A program made the position numbers and the translations under genes. Below, in pieces: positions 51,250-59,361 of a DNA stretch of 64,000 bases (position 1 is its first letter; every line of letters begins with the position of its first letter). The notes under the pieces are model-generated. The model did no database searches. It saw nothing but the letters and a program-made list of their open reading frames with translations, and was not told where the DNA came from. Source of the stretch: SIG480 sp045636865 (lineage in GTDB: Bacteria > Bacillota > Clostridia > Oscillospirales > JAAYXM01); NCBI GenBank assembly GCA_045636865.1, contig JAZTYJ010000025.1, forward strand, positions 1 to 64,000, given 5' to 3'.

Positions 51250-54030
51250 TTATTTTATATTGATTTCCAGATCAAGATTCTCAAATCTTGGCAGGATGAA
51301 CTCAAGGTCATCCTTTGTCGCCTGCGCGAGAAGAATACCGAGTTTCCCTTCTTCGATTTCACCCAAGATATCGTTTGCTCGGATTTTACCCGATAGCATT
51401 TTGTCAACCTCTGCGTATGAATGCCCCTTTACGCCAATCTCCATAAACTCATAGGCAAAAACTTTTCTTTCTGCCATATCCTTGAAGTTTAAGTAAACCT
51501 TGTCAAACTCTTCTCTGTGCAGAATGTGTGTTCCCTGCATATACTGGTTTTCGTATAAATGCTGATTGTAGTCATACGCGCGAAGAAGCGAAATTTCAAC
51601 AAGATCGCGCAAAATCTTGAACAGGTTCACATAGTAAAGCGAGTTCTGCTCGGGCTTCACATGCCAGATGAAAATCAAGAGCTCAAGCTTGTCACGTCTC
51701 CAGACTCCTGCTGCATACATCGGCAGATTCGGCAGAAATTCCGTATTTCTCCAAATCTCATCATTTTTTATCTCATCGAGAATCGGCTTATATGTGTCAA
51801 GCGATATCGACCTTGAAACCGCGCTCAATATATCTCTCGACGACACTTCAAGTCGACCGAATGCACTCTTGTCGTTTATTGAATATACGCTGAGGCTCTT
51901 GTTCTCAAGCGTATCCTCAAAGGTATCCATAATCTTGAGATAAAGCTTGTGCGGCTCAACGGTATCGAGCTTTCTCGTAACATCGAAGATTTTTCCGAAG
52001 CTGTCCTTTGAACCTATAATCTGCTTTTTGAGGTCACGCTTTTCGTCAAATGTATCCTGATAAAGCTCACGTGTAAACTCAAGCTTTTCTTCAAGGAGAC
52101 CTATCTGTTCATTGGCGAATCTTATTTTATCGTCCTTAGTAAGGCGAACATACCCTGAAACTGCTCCGACCAGGAAAAAGTAAACAAACGCAAACCAGTT
52201 CGAGGGTTCATAGAATATTGTAAGCCAGCTCGTTCCTGAAACAATCTTCGCAATAAACCACGCAACCGACGAAAGCCCCGCTGCAAAAAGTCCGGAGTAA
52301 AGACCATGAACGGTTGCAACTATAACGATAAACGCCATTCTGAAATCGACTATCGAGAACATTACCGATGAGCCCGTTGCGAGATTTAAAAGCTCCGTGA
52401 TAATGAACATAAGCGCAATTTCCACAGCCTTTATTATGGGACTATGCTCCCCCAACCACTTTCTGACCCTACTCCAGAAATCCGTTACCTTGAGATTTTT
52501 TTCGACAAGGAATTTTTCATATTCTTCTTCGATGTCGTCTATAATAGATATTCTCGAAAACCAACCGTATTCATTTCGAAGTGCTGTGTTCTTTATCTCA
52601 AGAAGCGCCCCTTCTTCTTCGCCTGTGTACTTTACACGAAGAGACGGGTTTAATTCCGAAATCTTCCTCATCACATCACCAAATGTGATATTGAACTCAT
52701 CGCTTACATTGAGCGTGCCGATTCCTTCCTGCCAGTTTTCAAGGAAGCGCGCAACAAGAACCGAAACATCGTGCATAGAGATAAAGAAAGCGCCTGAGCC
52801 TTCTGTTTCCTTTAACGTAACAGTTCCTTTTTCCATATCGGCAAAAGCTCTGTTCAGGAAGTCACCCTCAAGCATTCCGCTGTACAGGTGAGGAATTCTT
52901 ACAATCTTTATATCAACACCAAAATGCTTTGTATAGAATTCGCAAAGATTCTCCTTTGACAGCGTAATAACGCTTATGTCCTTTTTATTTGAATATGCAC
53001 CGTCAAGAGACGAGAAATATATAACCTTTGCATCTTTTTGGTATTTTGCAGTATGTCCCAATATCTCACGCAGTTTTTCCGTATCAGGAGCTTCTTCCGA
53101 ACGGTATGTAAGCTCCCTTGCAAAGAATACAACAACGTCAAAATCGTATGTCTCAAATATTCTATCATAAGGAATCTGCTTTCCGTTATAAACCTTGACT
53201 CTTCCCTTTGATTTTAGATGCGTCTCCCCTGCGATGAGTATATTATTATTTTCAAAAGTATCTTCTATGAATTTTTCCGTGACATAACCTGTATTTCCCA
53301 CAAGTAAAATTCTTTTTGTTGTAAGAGTATTCGGATCTGTAACGATGCTGTTCTTGCTTGCAAGCTGTTCTCTTATCTCAAGAAGGTCGTTGTTGTTAAC
53401 AACGTTGAGAAGACACTCAACCAGAAAATCGTCAAACGCGCCGCTCATGCCGTTTGAAATCATCTCTATCGCAACATCCTGAGAGAAGGCATCCTTATAG
53501 CTTCTTGTGCTCGTGAGCGCATCAAAAGCGTCAGCCATCGCGACAATGCGTGCAGCGATGGGTATCTCTTCTCCTTTCAAGCCTTCAGGATAACCTGTTC
53601 CATCTATTCTCTCGTGATGATATTTTGCAATATCCTTCGCGTGTTTTATGATTTTTTCATCAATGTCCAATGAAATTCCATCAATCATTTCATTGCCAAA
53701 AATCGTATGTTTTTTTACTATATCATATTCTATCGAAGAAAGCTTACCCGGAAAATTGAGGATACTTTCCGGAATTTTACTTTTTCCTATATCGTGAAGT
53801 GAGGATGCGATTGACATATACCTTATGTCTTCTTCTGACAAAACATATTTATCTGTTACATTATTAAGCTCACGAAGCATAAGCTCTGTGAGCATTCTTA
53901 CATGATAAATATGAAAACCCGTTTCACCATTGAGCATCTCAGGGATGTTGTCGCTTGAAACATCAACAACTTCAAGATATTTTCTCTCGTCTTCATTATT
54001 CAGCACAAGAAGAGGGTTTACTGATGCCAT
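51250..54030 (-). CDS. pelD: HD-GYP + SDR-like + PelD fusion protein
   Basis: 926 residues, start ATG 54030 behind AAAGGAGG. Domain order: HD-GYP at about 35-210 with all expected ligands (H79-D80 in HDIGK, H108, HH138-139, GYP at 146-148, D167); an SDR/epimerase-like domain at about 238-500 with GNTGYV but Ile in place of the catalytic Tyr before SK; membrane helices at about 530-640; coiled region and GAF at about 690-800; and a degenerate GGDEF domain. The latter has RAND at 884-887, then five residues, then EEGKL where GGDEF would be: the PelD-type RxxD c-di-GMP site. First gene of the operon. Confidence 0.9.
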   Translation of the reverse strand: MASVNPLLVLNNEDERKYLEVVDVSSDNIPEMLNGETGFHIYHVRMLTELMLRELNNVTDKYVLSEEDIRYMSIASSLHDIGKSKIPESILNFPGKLSSIEYDIVKKHTIFGNEMIDGISLDIDEKIIKHAKDIAKYHHERIDGTGYPEGLKGEEIPIAARIVAMADAFDALTSTRSYKDAFSQDVAIEMISNGMSGAFDDFLVECLLNVVNNNDLLEIREQLASKNSIVTDPNTLTTKRILLVGNTGYVTEKFIEDTFENNNILIAGETHLKSKGRVKVYNGKQIPYDRIFETYDFDVVVFFARELTYRSEEAPDTEKLREILGHTAKYQKDAKVIYFSSLDGAYSNKKDISVITLSKENLCEFYTKHFGVDIKIVRIPHLYSGMLEGDFLNRAFADMEKGTVTLKETEGSGAFFISMHDVSVLVARFLENWQEGIGTLNVSDEFNITFGDVMRKISELNPSLRVKYTGEEEGALLEIKNTALRNEYGWFSRISIIDDIEEEYEKFLVEKNLKVTDFWSRVRKWLGEHSPIIKAVEIALMFIITELLNLATGSSVMFSIVDFRMAFIVIVATVHGLYSGLFAAGLSSVAWFIAKIVSGTSWLTIFYEPSNWFAFVYFFLVGAVSGYVRLTKDDKIRFANEQIGLLEEKLEFTRELYQDTFDEKRDLKKQIIGSKDSFGKIFDVTRKLDTVEPHKLYLKIMDTFEDTLENKSLSVYSINDKSAFGRLEVSSRDILSAVSRSISLDTYKPILDEIKNDEIWRNTEFLPNLPMYAAGVWRRDKLELLIFIWHVKPEQNSLYYVNLFKILRDLVEISLLRAYDYNQHLYENQYMQGTHILHREEFDKVYLNFKDMAERKVFAYEFMEIGVKGHSYAEVDKMLSGKIRANDILGEIEEGKLGILLAQATKDDLEFILPRFENLDLEINIK

Positions 54031-54101
54031 AACTTTTCATCCTCCTTTCACAAAATTAAAATAATTATATTTTTGTATGCAAACTTTATTCTTGATATAT
54101 T

Positions 54102-54130
54102 ATTATAAAACATTTTTTGATTTTTTTCAA
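54102..54130 (-). promoter_or_regulatory. Promoter of the Pel-like operon
   Basis: Minus strand: -35 TTGAAA (54125-54130), 17-nt A-rich spacer, -10 TATAAT (54102-54107), about 65 bases ahead of pelD. Confidence 0.78.
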
Positions 54131-54156
54131 CACCCACCGTTATATTATGACAATAA

Positions 54157-54191
54157 AATCCCTATGATAGAACAAAACTATCATAGGGATT
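54157..54191 (-). terminator. Terminator of the small-protein gene
   Basis: Stem AATCCCTATGATAG/CTATCATAGGGATT, four bases after the stop on the minus strand, followed by TTATTG. Confidence 0.82.
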
Positions 54192-54194
54192 CAT

Positions 54195-54377
54195 TTAACG
54201 TTTTAACTTTGTTTTACTTTGCCTTTTTCTCATGTTGCACGATTTCCCGTTATCAAAGACACCGATGAAAGTTTTGTCTGTAATCTTCAACTCATTGGCA
54301 TGAGTTGCTGTGTGAACTTCGTGGTGAAGTCCAGGGTTTCTCGTCTGATTATTATTTACATAGTAAAGCTGATACAT
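54195..54377 (-). CDS. Small protein of the YYVN...HEVH type
   Basis: 60 residues, preceded by a perfect AGGAGG 9 bases before the ATG and followed by a terminator, so it is very likely real. The sequence starts MYQLYYVNNNQ and holds HHEVHT and a late FIGVFDNGKSC, resembling a widespread family of about 60-residue bacterial proteins with the pattern YYVN, HEVH, YLG.F..C..A. The usual first Cys after HEVH is missing here. Function unknown. Confidence 0.75.
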   Translation of the reverse strand: MYQLYYVNNNQTRNPGLHHEVHTATHANELKITDKTFIGVFDNGKSCNMRKRQSKTKLKR

Positions 54378-54495
54378 TGTAATTTACCTCCTGCCACTCA
54401 AAAGCAGCTTTATATTTTAGTATCTATGTGAACTAAAACATGAAAAAACTTGCCTATTCAACGACGCTCCTTCCCGGCAAAATTCCCCGAAGACA

Positions 54496-54524
54496 TTGAC
54501 AAGCAAGTTCAAATATGATAAAAT
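54496..54524 (+). promoter_or_regulatory. Orphan promoter of the sRNA candidate
   Basis: -35 TTGACA (54496-54501), 17-nt spacer, -10 TAAAAT (54519-54524) on the plus strand, with no gene downstream before a terminator. Confidence 0.75.
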
Positions 54525-54530
54525 TACAAA

Positions 54531-54610
54531 ACCTTGGTAATCAATCATTAACTTGGTTGATGCCTTCAAAGCTCCGACGATATTGGCGTGTTGTCGGAGT
54601 TTTGCTTTTT
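54531..54610 (+). ncRNA. Candidate small RNA of about 80 nt
   Basis: Begins about 7 bases after a near-consensus promoter and ends at an intrinsic terminator (stem CTCCGAC/GTCGGAG at 54572-54599, then TTTTGCTTTTT). A short stem ATCAA/TTGAT lies between. No start codon with a ribosome site inside. Not matched to any known RNA family. Confidence 0.55.
54572..54610 (+). terminator. Terminator of the sRNA candidate
   Basis: Perfect 7-bp GC-rich stem with a T-rich tail, on the plus strand. Confidence 0.8.
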
Positions 54611-54812
54611 CACATTTCAAGCATCCTCACTATACCATAGTTACCAGTTTTTTGTCAAGCGATTTCCACAACATATTACATATAATATATATATAGTATA
54701 CAACATCTTGTGTTTTTTCATTTATTTGTACCATCTTTCAAATTCACAACCTATTTTCCTCTTCTGTGTTGACTGCTCACCTCTTGTTCAATTTTTGTTT
54801 AACAACGAGATT

Positions 54813-54840
54813 TTGGCAGATGCAAGATATTCGTTATAAT
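54813..54840 (+). promoter_or_regulatory. Orphan promoter near the right att site
   Basis: -35 TTGGCA (54813-54818), 16-nt spacer, -10 TATAAT (54835-54840), reading toward the tRNA fragment. It may be a leftover of the inserted element. Confidence 0.45.
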
Positions 54841-54917
54841 CGTTTTGGTTTTTGTGTGTTTTGGTGATATATCAAGACATTTCACCCGCGAAAAGTTAGT
54901 GAATTTTTCGCAGGCCA

Positions 54918-54964
54918 CCTTGGTAAGGATGAGGTCGGCGGTTCAAATCCGCCTAACAGCTCCA
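54918..54964 (+). pseudogene. 3' fragment of tRNA-Thr
   Basis: Identical to the 3' half of tRNA-Thr(GGT) from the anticodon stem to CCA; the 5' half is absent, so no cloverleaf can form. A terminator follows directly. Confidence 0.9.
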
Positions 54965-54966
54965 AA
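54918..54966 (+). repeat. Right 49-bp direct repeat (attR-like)
   Basis: Exact partner of 29860-29908, same orientation, 25,058 bases apart start to start. Marks the right boundary of the putative island. Confidence 0.85.
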
Positions 54967-54999
54967 AGCCTTGGAAACGTAATGTTTCCAAGGCTTTTT
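54964..54999 (+). terminator. Terminator following the tRNA-Thr fragment
   Basis: Stem AAGCCTTGGAAAC/GTTTCCAAGGCTT with T-run. Probably the ancestral terminator of tRNA-Thr, displaced 25 kb by the insertion. Confidence 0.85.
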
Positions 55000-55020
55000 G
55001 TTTGTTTTTGGAGAAAATTC

Positions 55021-55070
55021 ATGACCTCATCCCTGAATGCGAAATTCAACGAAGGGATAAGGTCATACTT
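55021..55070. repeat. 50-bp palindromic repeat, copy 1
   Basis: Imperfect inverted repeat with arms GACCTCATCCCT/AGGGATAAGGTC around an 18-base loop. Matches 59289-59338 at 49 of 50 positions. On the plus strand a T-run follows this copy. Confidence 0.85.
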
Positions 55071-55185
55071 TTTTGTTGATTTATGAACAAAAAAGGGATA
55101 TAACATAATTACCACATAAAACATTGCAAATTTTACTTTAAATGCAGAGAGGTTTCTGTCTCTGCATTTGAAAAGATTATATAGA

Positions 55186-55217
55186 AAAACGGCTGTGACT
55201 TTTCACAGCCGTTTTTT
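55186..55217 (-). terminator. Terminator of the murQ operon
   Basis: Stem AAAACGGCTGTGA/TCACAGCCGTTTT directly after the murQ stop. A second hairpin (arms AAATGCAGAGA/TCTCTGCATTT) lies at about 55139-55169. Confidence 0.88.
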
Positions 55218-55218
55218 A

Positions 55219-56028
55219 TTACTTTCTTGAATCTACAACTTTGCGGATGCTCCAGTCGTTCTCTTCGAGAAGACTCTCTGCCTCTTCTTCGCTTACACCG
55301 AGAATATCAGAAACAATAAAGAGCATTCTTCTTGTAAGCTTTATGTTTGTCGGGCGCAAGTTTATCATGAGATTTTCATAAACATAGCCGCACTTTATCA
55401 TGACACTTGTTGATATCATATTAAGGATAAACTTTTGCGCTGAACCTGCCTTCATTCTGGTAGAACCGGTTATTACCTCTGCCCCCGTATCCGGAACAAT
55501 TGAGATATCTGCTACCTGATCCGTGAGCGAACCTTCGTTTGATGTTATGCCGACAGTAAGACAGCCTTTTTCCTTTGCATACTTCATCGCATCTACAACA
55601 TATGCCGCATTTCCTGCAACAGAGATTCCGACTACGGTATCCTTTTCATTGATATTGTACTTTGAGAGATCTGCGATACCGTCTGCTCCACTATCCTCGT
55701 TTCCTTCACCTGCGATTGCAAGGCACTTTTCTCCACCTGCAATTATTCCGATTACTCTGTCTTTATTGAGGCCGAATGTCGGAGGGCATTCTGCCGCGTC
55801 AATGATTCCGAGTCTTCCTGATGTTCCGGCGCCCATATAGAAGATTCTGCCGCCGTCCTTGAATCTTTCAGATATTGCATCAATCGCCTCGGCAACACTT
55901 GCAAGAGTTGCATCTACCGCTTTTACGGCATTCATATTCTCTTCGTTGATGAGCTTTACCATCGAAAGGGTGTCCATCTTGTCAATATTGATACTCTTTG
56001 GGTTTCTTGATTCTGTTCTTGATCTCAT
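55219..56028 (-). CDS. murQ: N-acetylmuramic acid 6-phosphate etherase
   Basis: Cleaves the lactyl ether of MurNAc-6-P to GlcNAc-6-P and D-lactate in wall-sugar recycling. 269 residues from the ATG at 56028, a little short for the family (about 300) since the C-terminal helix end is brief. SIS fold with GAGTSGRLGIIDAAECPPTFG (containing the catalytic Glu) and the second block TRMKAGSAQKFILNM. It follows the kinase gene by 4 bases. Confidence 0.95.
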   Translation of the reverse strand: MRSRTESRNPKSINIDKMDTLSMVKLINEENMNAVKAVDATLASVAEAIDAISERFKDGGRIFYMGAGTSGRLGIIDAAECPPTFGLNKDRVIGIIAGGEKCLAIAGEGNEDSGADGIADLSKYNINEKDTVVGISVAGNAAYVVDAMKYAKEKGCLTVGITSNEGSLTDQVADISIVPDTGAEVITGSTRMKAGSAQKFILNMISTSVMIKCGYVYENLMINLRPTNIKLTRRMLFIVSDILGVSEEEAESLLEENDWSIRKVVDSRK

Positions 56029-56032
56029 TTTA

Positions 56033-57193
56033 TCACTCTCCCTCATTCAAAACCTTTTCGTATTCCCATTTGAATTTTTCTTTAAGTTTATCAGCACTTA
56101 TGCCCAAAAGCTTACAGCAGAGAACACACGCACCGAGCACCTGCGGATTTTCTGCAATTATACAATTAATCTCAGGGTGTACCTTCTTCTTTACAGCTTC
56201 AGAAAATTTCTTATTTTTATAAAGCGAGCCTGCAAGGATCAGAGTTTTGCACTCTCTGTTTTTTTCATATGCCGTGTTTATAAGATACGCAATGCGGTCA
56301 ACATTCTCGCATATTATCCGATCCGCAGCTGCATCGCCATTTTCCCACGCTTTAAAAACAAGCTTAGAAAAAGACGCAATATATGACACATCTTTGTTAT
56401 AAAACTCCGGAAGAATGCTTATCATTTGGTCTGTTCCAAGCCACTCTGTAACAAGCCCGGTTATCATCGATTTTTCTCCGATACCTTCACTCTCTTCAAG
56501 TGCCGTTTTTATGGCTTCTCTGCCGATATCATATCCACTTCCCGCTTTATCAAACAGAACTCCGTATCCGCCGTACTTTTTAATTTCACCACTCTTATAT
56601 GCAAACGTGACATTTCCAGTACCGCTTATTGTTCCGAGGCAATTTTCTTCATCCGTTGTACAGGCGATGACATTGAGCATATCGCTCGCACACCTTATCT
56701 TTATCATCGAAAAAAAGTTTTTAAGCCGATTTTTTATGTACTCTGCATTACCACCTGTCAGGTATCCCGAACCGCCAATAAATATGCCTTTTACATTCGG
56801 CTTTGTTGCAAGACATGTCTTTATTCCATTTTTAAGCCTTTCACAGACCTCGTCACGTCCGTAAAAATTCGGGTTTGTCCCGTCTCCTACAAATCTTTTA
56901 AAAATCGTCCCGCTCTCACCAAAGAGGATATACTCGGTTTTTGTACCGCCACCATCAATACCTATCATAGCCTTTTCACTATCTTCAGAATGCCCGACGA
57001 GCACATCAACACTGCATCCGAGAAGTTCTGCAAGCAAGCAAAGCTTGTCTATTTCAGGAACCGCCACGCCTCTCTCCCACTTTGAAATCGCCTGATAGCT
57101 GACAAACATTTTTTCTGCAAGTTCTTTCTGAGATATACCTTTCATTTCTCTATGTTTTTTGATGTTATATGCAAGAACGCTGATATCGAACAC
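56033..57193 (-). CDS. XRE-type HTH fused to BadF/BadG-type sugar kinase
   Basis: 386 residues. Residues 1-65 form an XRE helix-turn-helix (GISQKELAEKMFVSYQAISKWERG); residues 75-386 are an ASKHA-fold kinase with phosphate-1 motif GIDGGGTKTEY, GTGNV (ISGTGNVTFAY) and GSGYDIGREAI, as in BadF/N-acetylglucosamine kinases. With murQ next to it, MurNAc or GlcNAc is the likely substrate. The DNA-binding head suggests that the kinase also regulates genes, as ROK repressors do, but with a different HTH type. Confidence 0.88.
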   Translation of the reverse strand: MFDISVLAYNIKKHREMKGISQKELAEKMFVSYQAISKWERGVAVPEIDKLCLLAELLGCSVDVLVGHSEDSEKAMIGIDGGGTKTEYILFGESGTIFKRFVGDGTNPNFYGRDEVCERLKNGIKTCLATKPNVKGIFIGGSGYLTGGNAEYIKNRLKNFFSMIKIRCASDMLNVIACTTDEENCLGTISGTGNVTFAYKSGEIKKYGGYGVLFDKAGSGYDIGREAIKTALEESEGIGEKSMITGLVTEWLGTDQMISILPEFYNKDVSYIASFSKLVFKAWENGDAAADRIICENVDRIAYLINTAYEKNRECKTLILAGSLYKNKKFSEAVKKKVHPEINCIIAENPQVLGACVLCCKLLGISADKLKEKFKWEYEKVLNEGE

Positions 57194-57195
57194 AA

Positions 57196-59127
57196 CTACT
57201 CCTCCTTCATAAAGAGTTTTGAAGCGTATTCGTCCGCCGGAACAAAGAGTTTTCCTCCAACTGCTTCATACTTTTCTCCTGTAAAGAGTTCTTCGTAAAC
57301 TCCGTCTTCGCGCACATTAAGAACCGTATCCACAAATGAATATACGCCTACAAGTCGGTCACTTACATATACAGGATCCGTATCCGAATAGATATGAACG
57401 CCTGCGACGCGACAGATTTCTCTTAAAACCTTTGCATCCAGAAGACCTATTGCGCTGTAAACAGAAATATAGTCTTTGCACTTTTTATAACCGAGTGCCA
57501 TCTTTCCGCAGTCATAATCAACAATCGAAACGGCATCTTTATCGTTTATGAAGAAATACGGTGACGGCAGGATTTCTCCGGTCTTTACCGACGGTCGCTC
57601 ATTCATAACTTCAATTTCCAAATCGGTGATTTTCTTCATCTTATCAATTCCGCCGTTTAAATAATCAGGCGCATACATCCACAAGAGTGTTTTTCCTTCT
57701 TTTTTGAGTTTTTCAACTCTCTCAAAATTTTCTGTTTTCAATGCAAACGGAATCAAAAATACAACGAGCTTATACTGTGAAAAATCGATTTTACTCATGT
57801 CTCCCTCTGAGTACAAATCAAACGGCGCACCAAGTCGCATATATCCTTCGCGCTGACTAAAGAGGAGAAGATCGTGGATATTGTTGTTTTTATTTGCACC
57901 GTACATCGCCTCAGGTGACCCGATGACTGCGACCTCGGCACAGGATTTTCTGGGAAACGCTGAAATTCGGTCTGTTATCTTTATCATATCCGAAATCGCG
58001 CCCATCATCGCATCACTTCTGTACCATCCCTCAAACATATCAAACCACCAAAGGGCAGAATTGTTTGATGTGCAGAGCATAAAATCACGGCGCATAAGGT
58101 CAACAGCTTCTCTGTCTGTCTTGCAGTAATATCCTGCCCCCTCAAGAGCAAAGTCCTGAGAGAGGTATGTTCTCTGGTCATATTCGTAAAAATACAGCTT
58201 GTCGTTTGCATCAAGTGATTTGAAAGTGAGCATAAATGCGCTCGTAGAATCCGGCTCACGGAATCCGTAAGACGCAGGGGACGAAATCATATTTATATCC
58301 TTGCTATGGAAAATCTTTTCATATGCAAGGTGTCCCGCATCATTTACGAAATTCTGAAACTCAAAAAGATATCCGAAATAAAGACCGAGGAGCTTTTTAT
58401 GGTTTATTATTGTCTGCACTTCTTTTGCAAAAAGAAGAATTGTATCAGCAATAAGCTCTGCATGCGCGCGCTGATAGAGCACTACCTCATCGTCATCATA
58501 AAAAGACACGTCCGCAGGCAGATTCAATCTCTCCTTTGACGGAATCTGCGCATCGGGATTTCCAGTATATTCTTTAAAATACTTTTCCTTTATCGGATGT
58601 GAAGCCTGAAAGTCCTGATAACAGAACCATTCCGTACCTTTACCGCAGAGCATAAAATAGCCGTAAATACACTCGCCATACTGCTCCTCAATATGCCTTA
58701 CTACAGCTTTAAGGTAGTCGATAGTTGCCGCTCTCCACTCAGGATCTGCAATCGCCTGAGAAAGGTGAGTAAAGCTTCTTGGAAAATTTTCGTGAGTTTC
58801 ATGCCACCAGTCCCTTGTATCCAGGTGTATCATCACTGCGTAATAACAGCCGGGTGCACTCTTCATAAAAAGCTCTATCTGCTCATCAATCGGTGTAAAG
58901 TCATACTTTCCCTTTCCAAACCACGTTTCACCGTATATTGAATACGGCACCTCATAATGGCATTTAAGGCCGCTGACAAGAAGTGTAAAAAGCTTTACAC
59001 CTGCTTCTGCAAATTCCGATATGTTTCTCTCTGTTGGTCTGAAGCTTTTAAACGAAAGCGGTTCATATAACTTTCCGTCAATATCAACTTTCAGAACTCC
59101 GTTTTCGCGTCGTAAGGATGCAACCAT
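57196..59127 (-). CDS. GH42-like glycoside hydrolase
   Basis: 643 residues from the ATG at 59127, preceded by GGGAGG. TIM barrel in the first 390 residues, with a likely acid/base Glu in LCGKGTEWFCYQD and a second Glu in YFYEYDQRTYLS; then a flavodoxin-like domain (EVAVIGSPEAMYG ... LVVFLIPFAL) resembling the GH42 trimerisation domain. Cytosolic: no signal peptide. Substrate unknown; family assignment inside GH42-type clan A is not exact. Two bases before the kinase gene, so cotranscribed with it and murQ. Confidence 0.75.
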   Translation of the reverse strand: MVASLRRENGVLKVDIDGKLYEPLSFKSFRPTERNISEFAEAGVKLFTLLVSGLKCHYEVPYSIYGETWFGKGKYDFTPIDEQIELFMKSAPGCYYAVMIHLDTRDWWHETHENFPRSFTHLSQAIADPEWRAATIDYLKAVVRHIEEQYGECIYGYFMLCGKGTEWFCYQDFQASHPIKEKYFKEYTGNPDAQIPSKERLNLPADVSFYDDDEVVLYQRAHAELIADTILLFAKEVQTIINHKKLLGLYFGYLFEFQNFVNDAGHLAYEKIFHSKDINMISSPASYGFREPDSTSAFMLTFKSLDANDKLYFYEYDQRTYLSQDFALEGAGYYCKTDREAVDLMRRDFMLCTSNNSALWWFDMFEGWYRSDAMMGAISDMIKITDRISAFPRKSCAEVAVIGSPEAMYGANKNNNIHDLLLFSQREGYMRLGAPFDLYSEGDMSKIDFSQYKLVVFLIPFALKTENFERVEKLKKEGKTLLWMYAPDYLNGGIDKMKKITDLEIEVMNERPSVKTGEILPSPYFFINDKDAVSIVDYDCGKMALGYKKCKDYISVYSAIGLLDAKVLREICRVAGVHIYSDTDPVYVSDRLVGVYSFVDTVLNVREDGVYEELFTGEKYEAVGGKLFVPADEYASKLFMKEE

Positions 59128-59130
59128 CAC

Positions 59131-59361
59131 GATTCCTCCCAGGTATTTTTATACCTTTATATTAACACAGTGACTCAAGTCAGACAATAATCTCAAAAGT
59201 TTAATTGTCTTTTCTAATTCTACCACAGGTTGATTTATTTTTCAACTTCACAAAAATTCACTCAACAGTTGTTTTTGCGAGAAATACTATGACCTCATCC
59301 CTGAATGCAAAATTCAACGAAGGGATAAGGTCATACTTATGCAAGAAATTACGTTTTAAAA
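59131..59361. other. Intergenic region with the second palindromic repeat
   Basis: 231 bases between the glycosidase and the isomerase-like gene. Contains repeat copy 2; the rest is AT-rich and may hold the promoter of the glycosidase unit, though no clear -35/-10 pair stands out. Confidence 0.5.
59289..59338. repeat. 50-bp palindromic repeat, copy 2
   Basis: Same orientation as 55021-55070, one mismatch in the loop. Lies just downstream of the isomerase-like gene. Confidence 0.85.

Larger units (their letters stand above)
54378..54881. other. Intergenic region at the island's right end
   Basis: 504 bases, very AT-rich, with no supported coding gene. Holds the sRNA candidate (54496-54610) and an orphan promoter at 54813-54840; the part between is simple AT sequence. 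Confidence 0.6.
29909..54966. mobile_element. Putative tRNA-Thr-integrated genomic island, about 25 kb
   Basis: Bounded by the intact tRNA-Thr and a 49-bp exact copy of its 3' part. Contents: unknown genes around a WYL regulator, a GH18/SLH protein, a Pel-like polysaccharide operon with c-di-GMP enzymes, a small-protein gene and a candidate sRNA. The tRNA fragment is followed by a terminator (54964-54999) of the kind expected after the ancestral tRNA. I see no integrase, excisionase or transfer gene, so the island is either fixed, mobilised in trans, or has lost its integrase. Confidence 0.6.

Noticed and set aside
54531..54540. Ten-base match ACCTTGGTAA between the sRNA candidate and the att core
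   Set aside because: Too short and not extended on either side; likely chance.
29909..54966. Integrase or transposase for the island
   Set aside because: I went through all reading frames and found no tyrosine or serine recombinase, transposase, or relaxase signature.
54882..55124. Open frame on the minus strand containing LELLGGFEPPTSSLPR
   Set aside because: This is the familiar spurious translation across a tRNA-Thr sequence, here the tRNA fragment at the att site, plus the palindromic repeat; not a gene.
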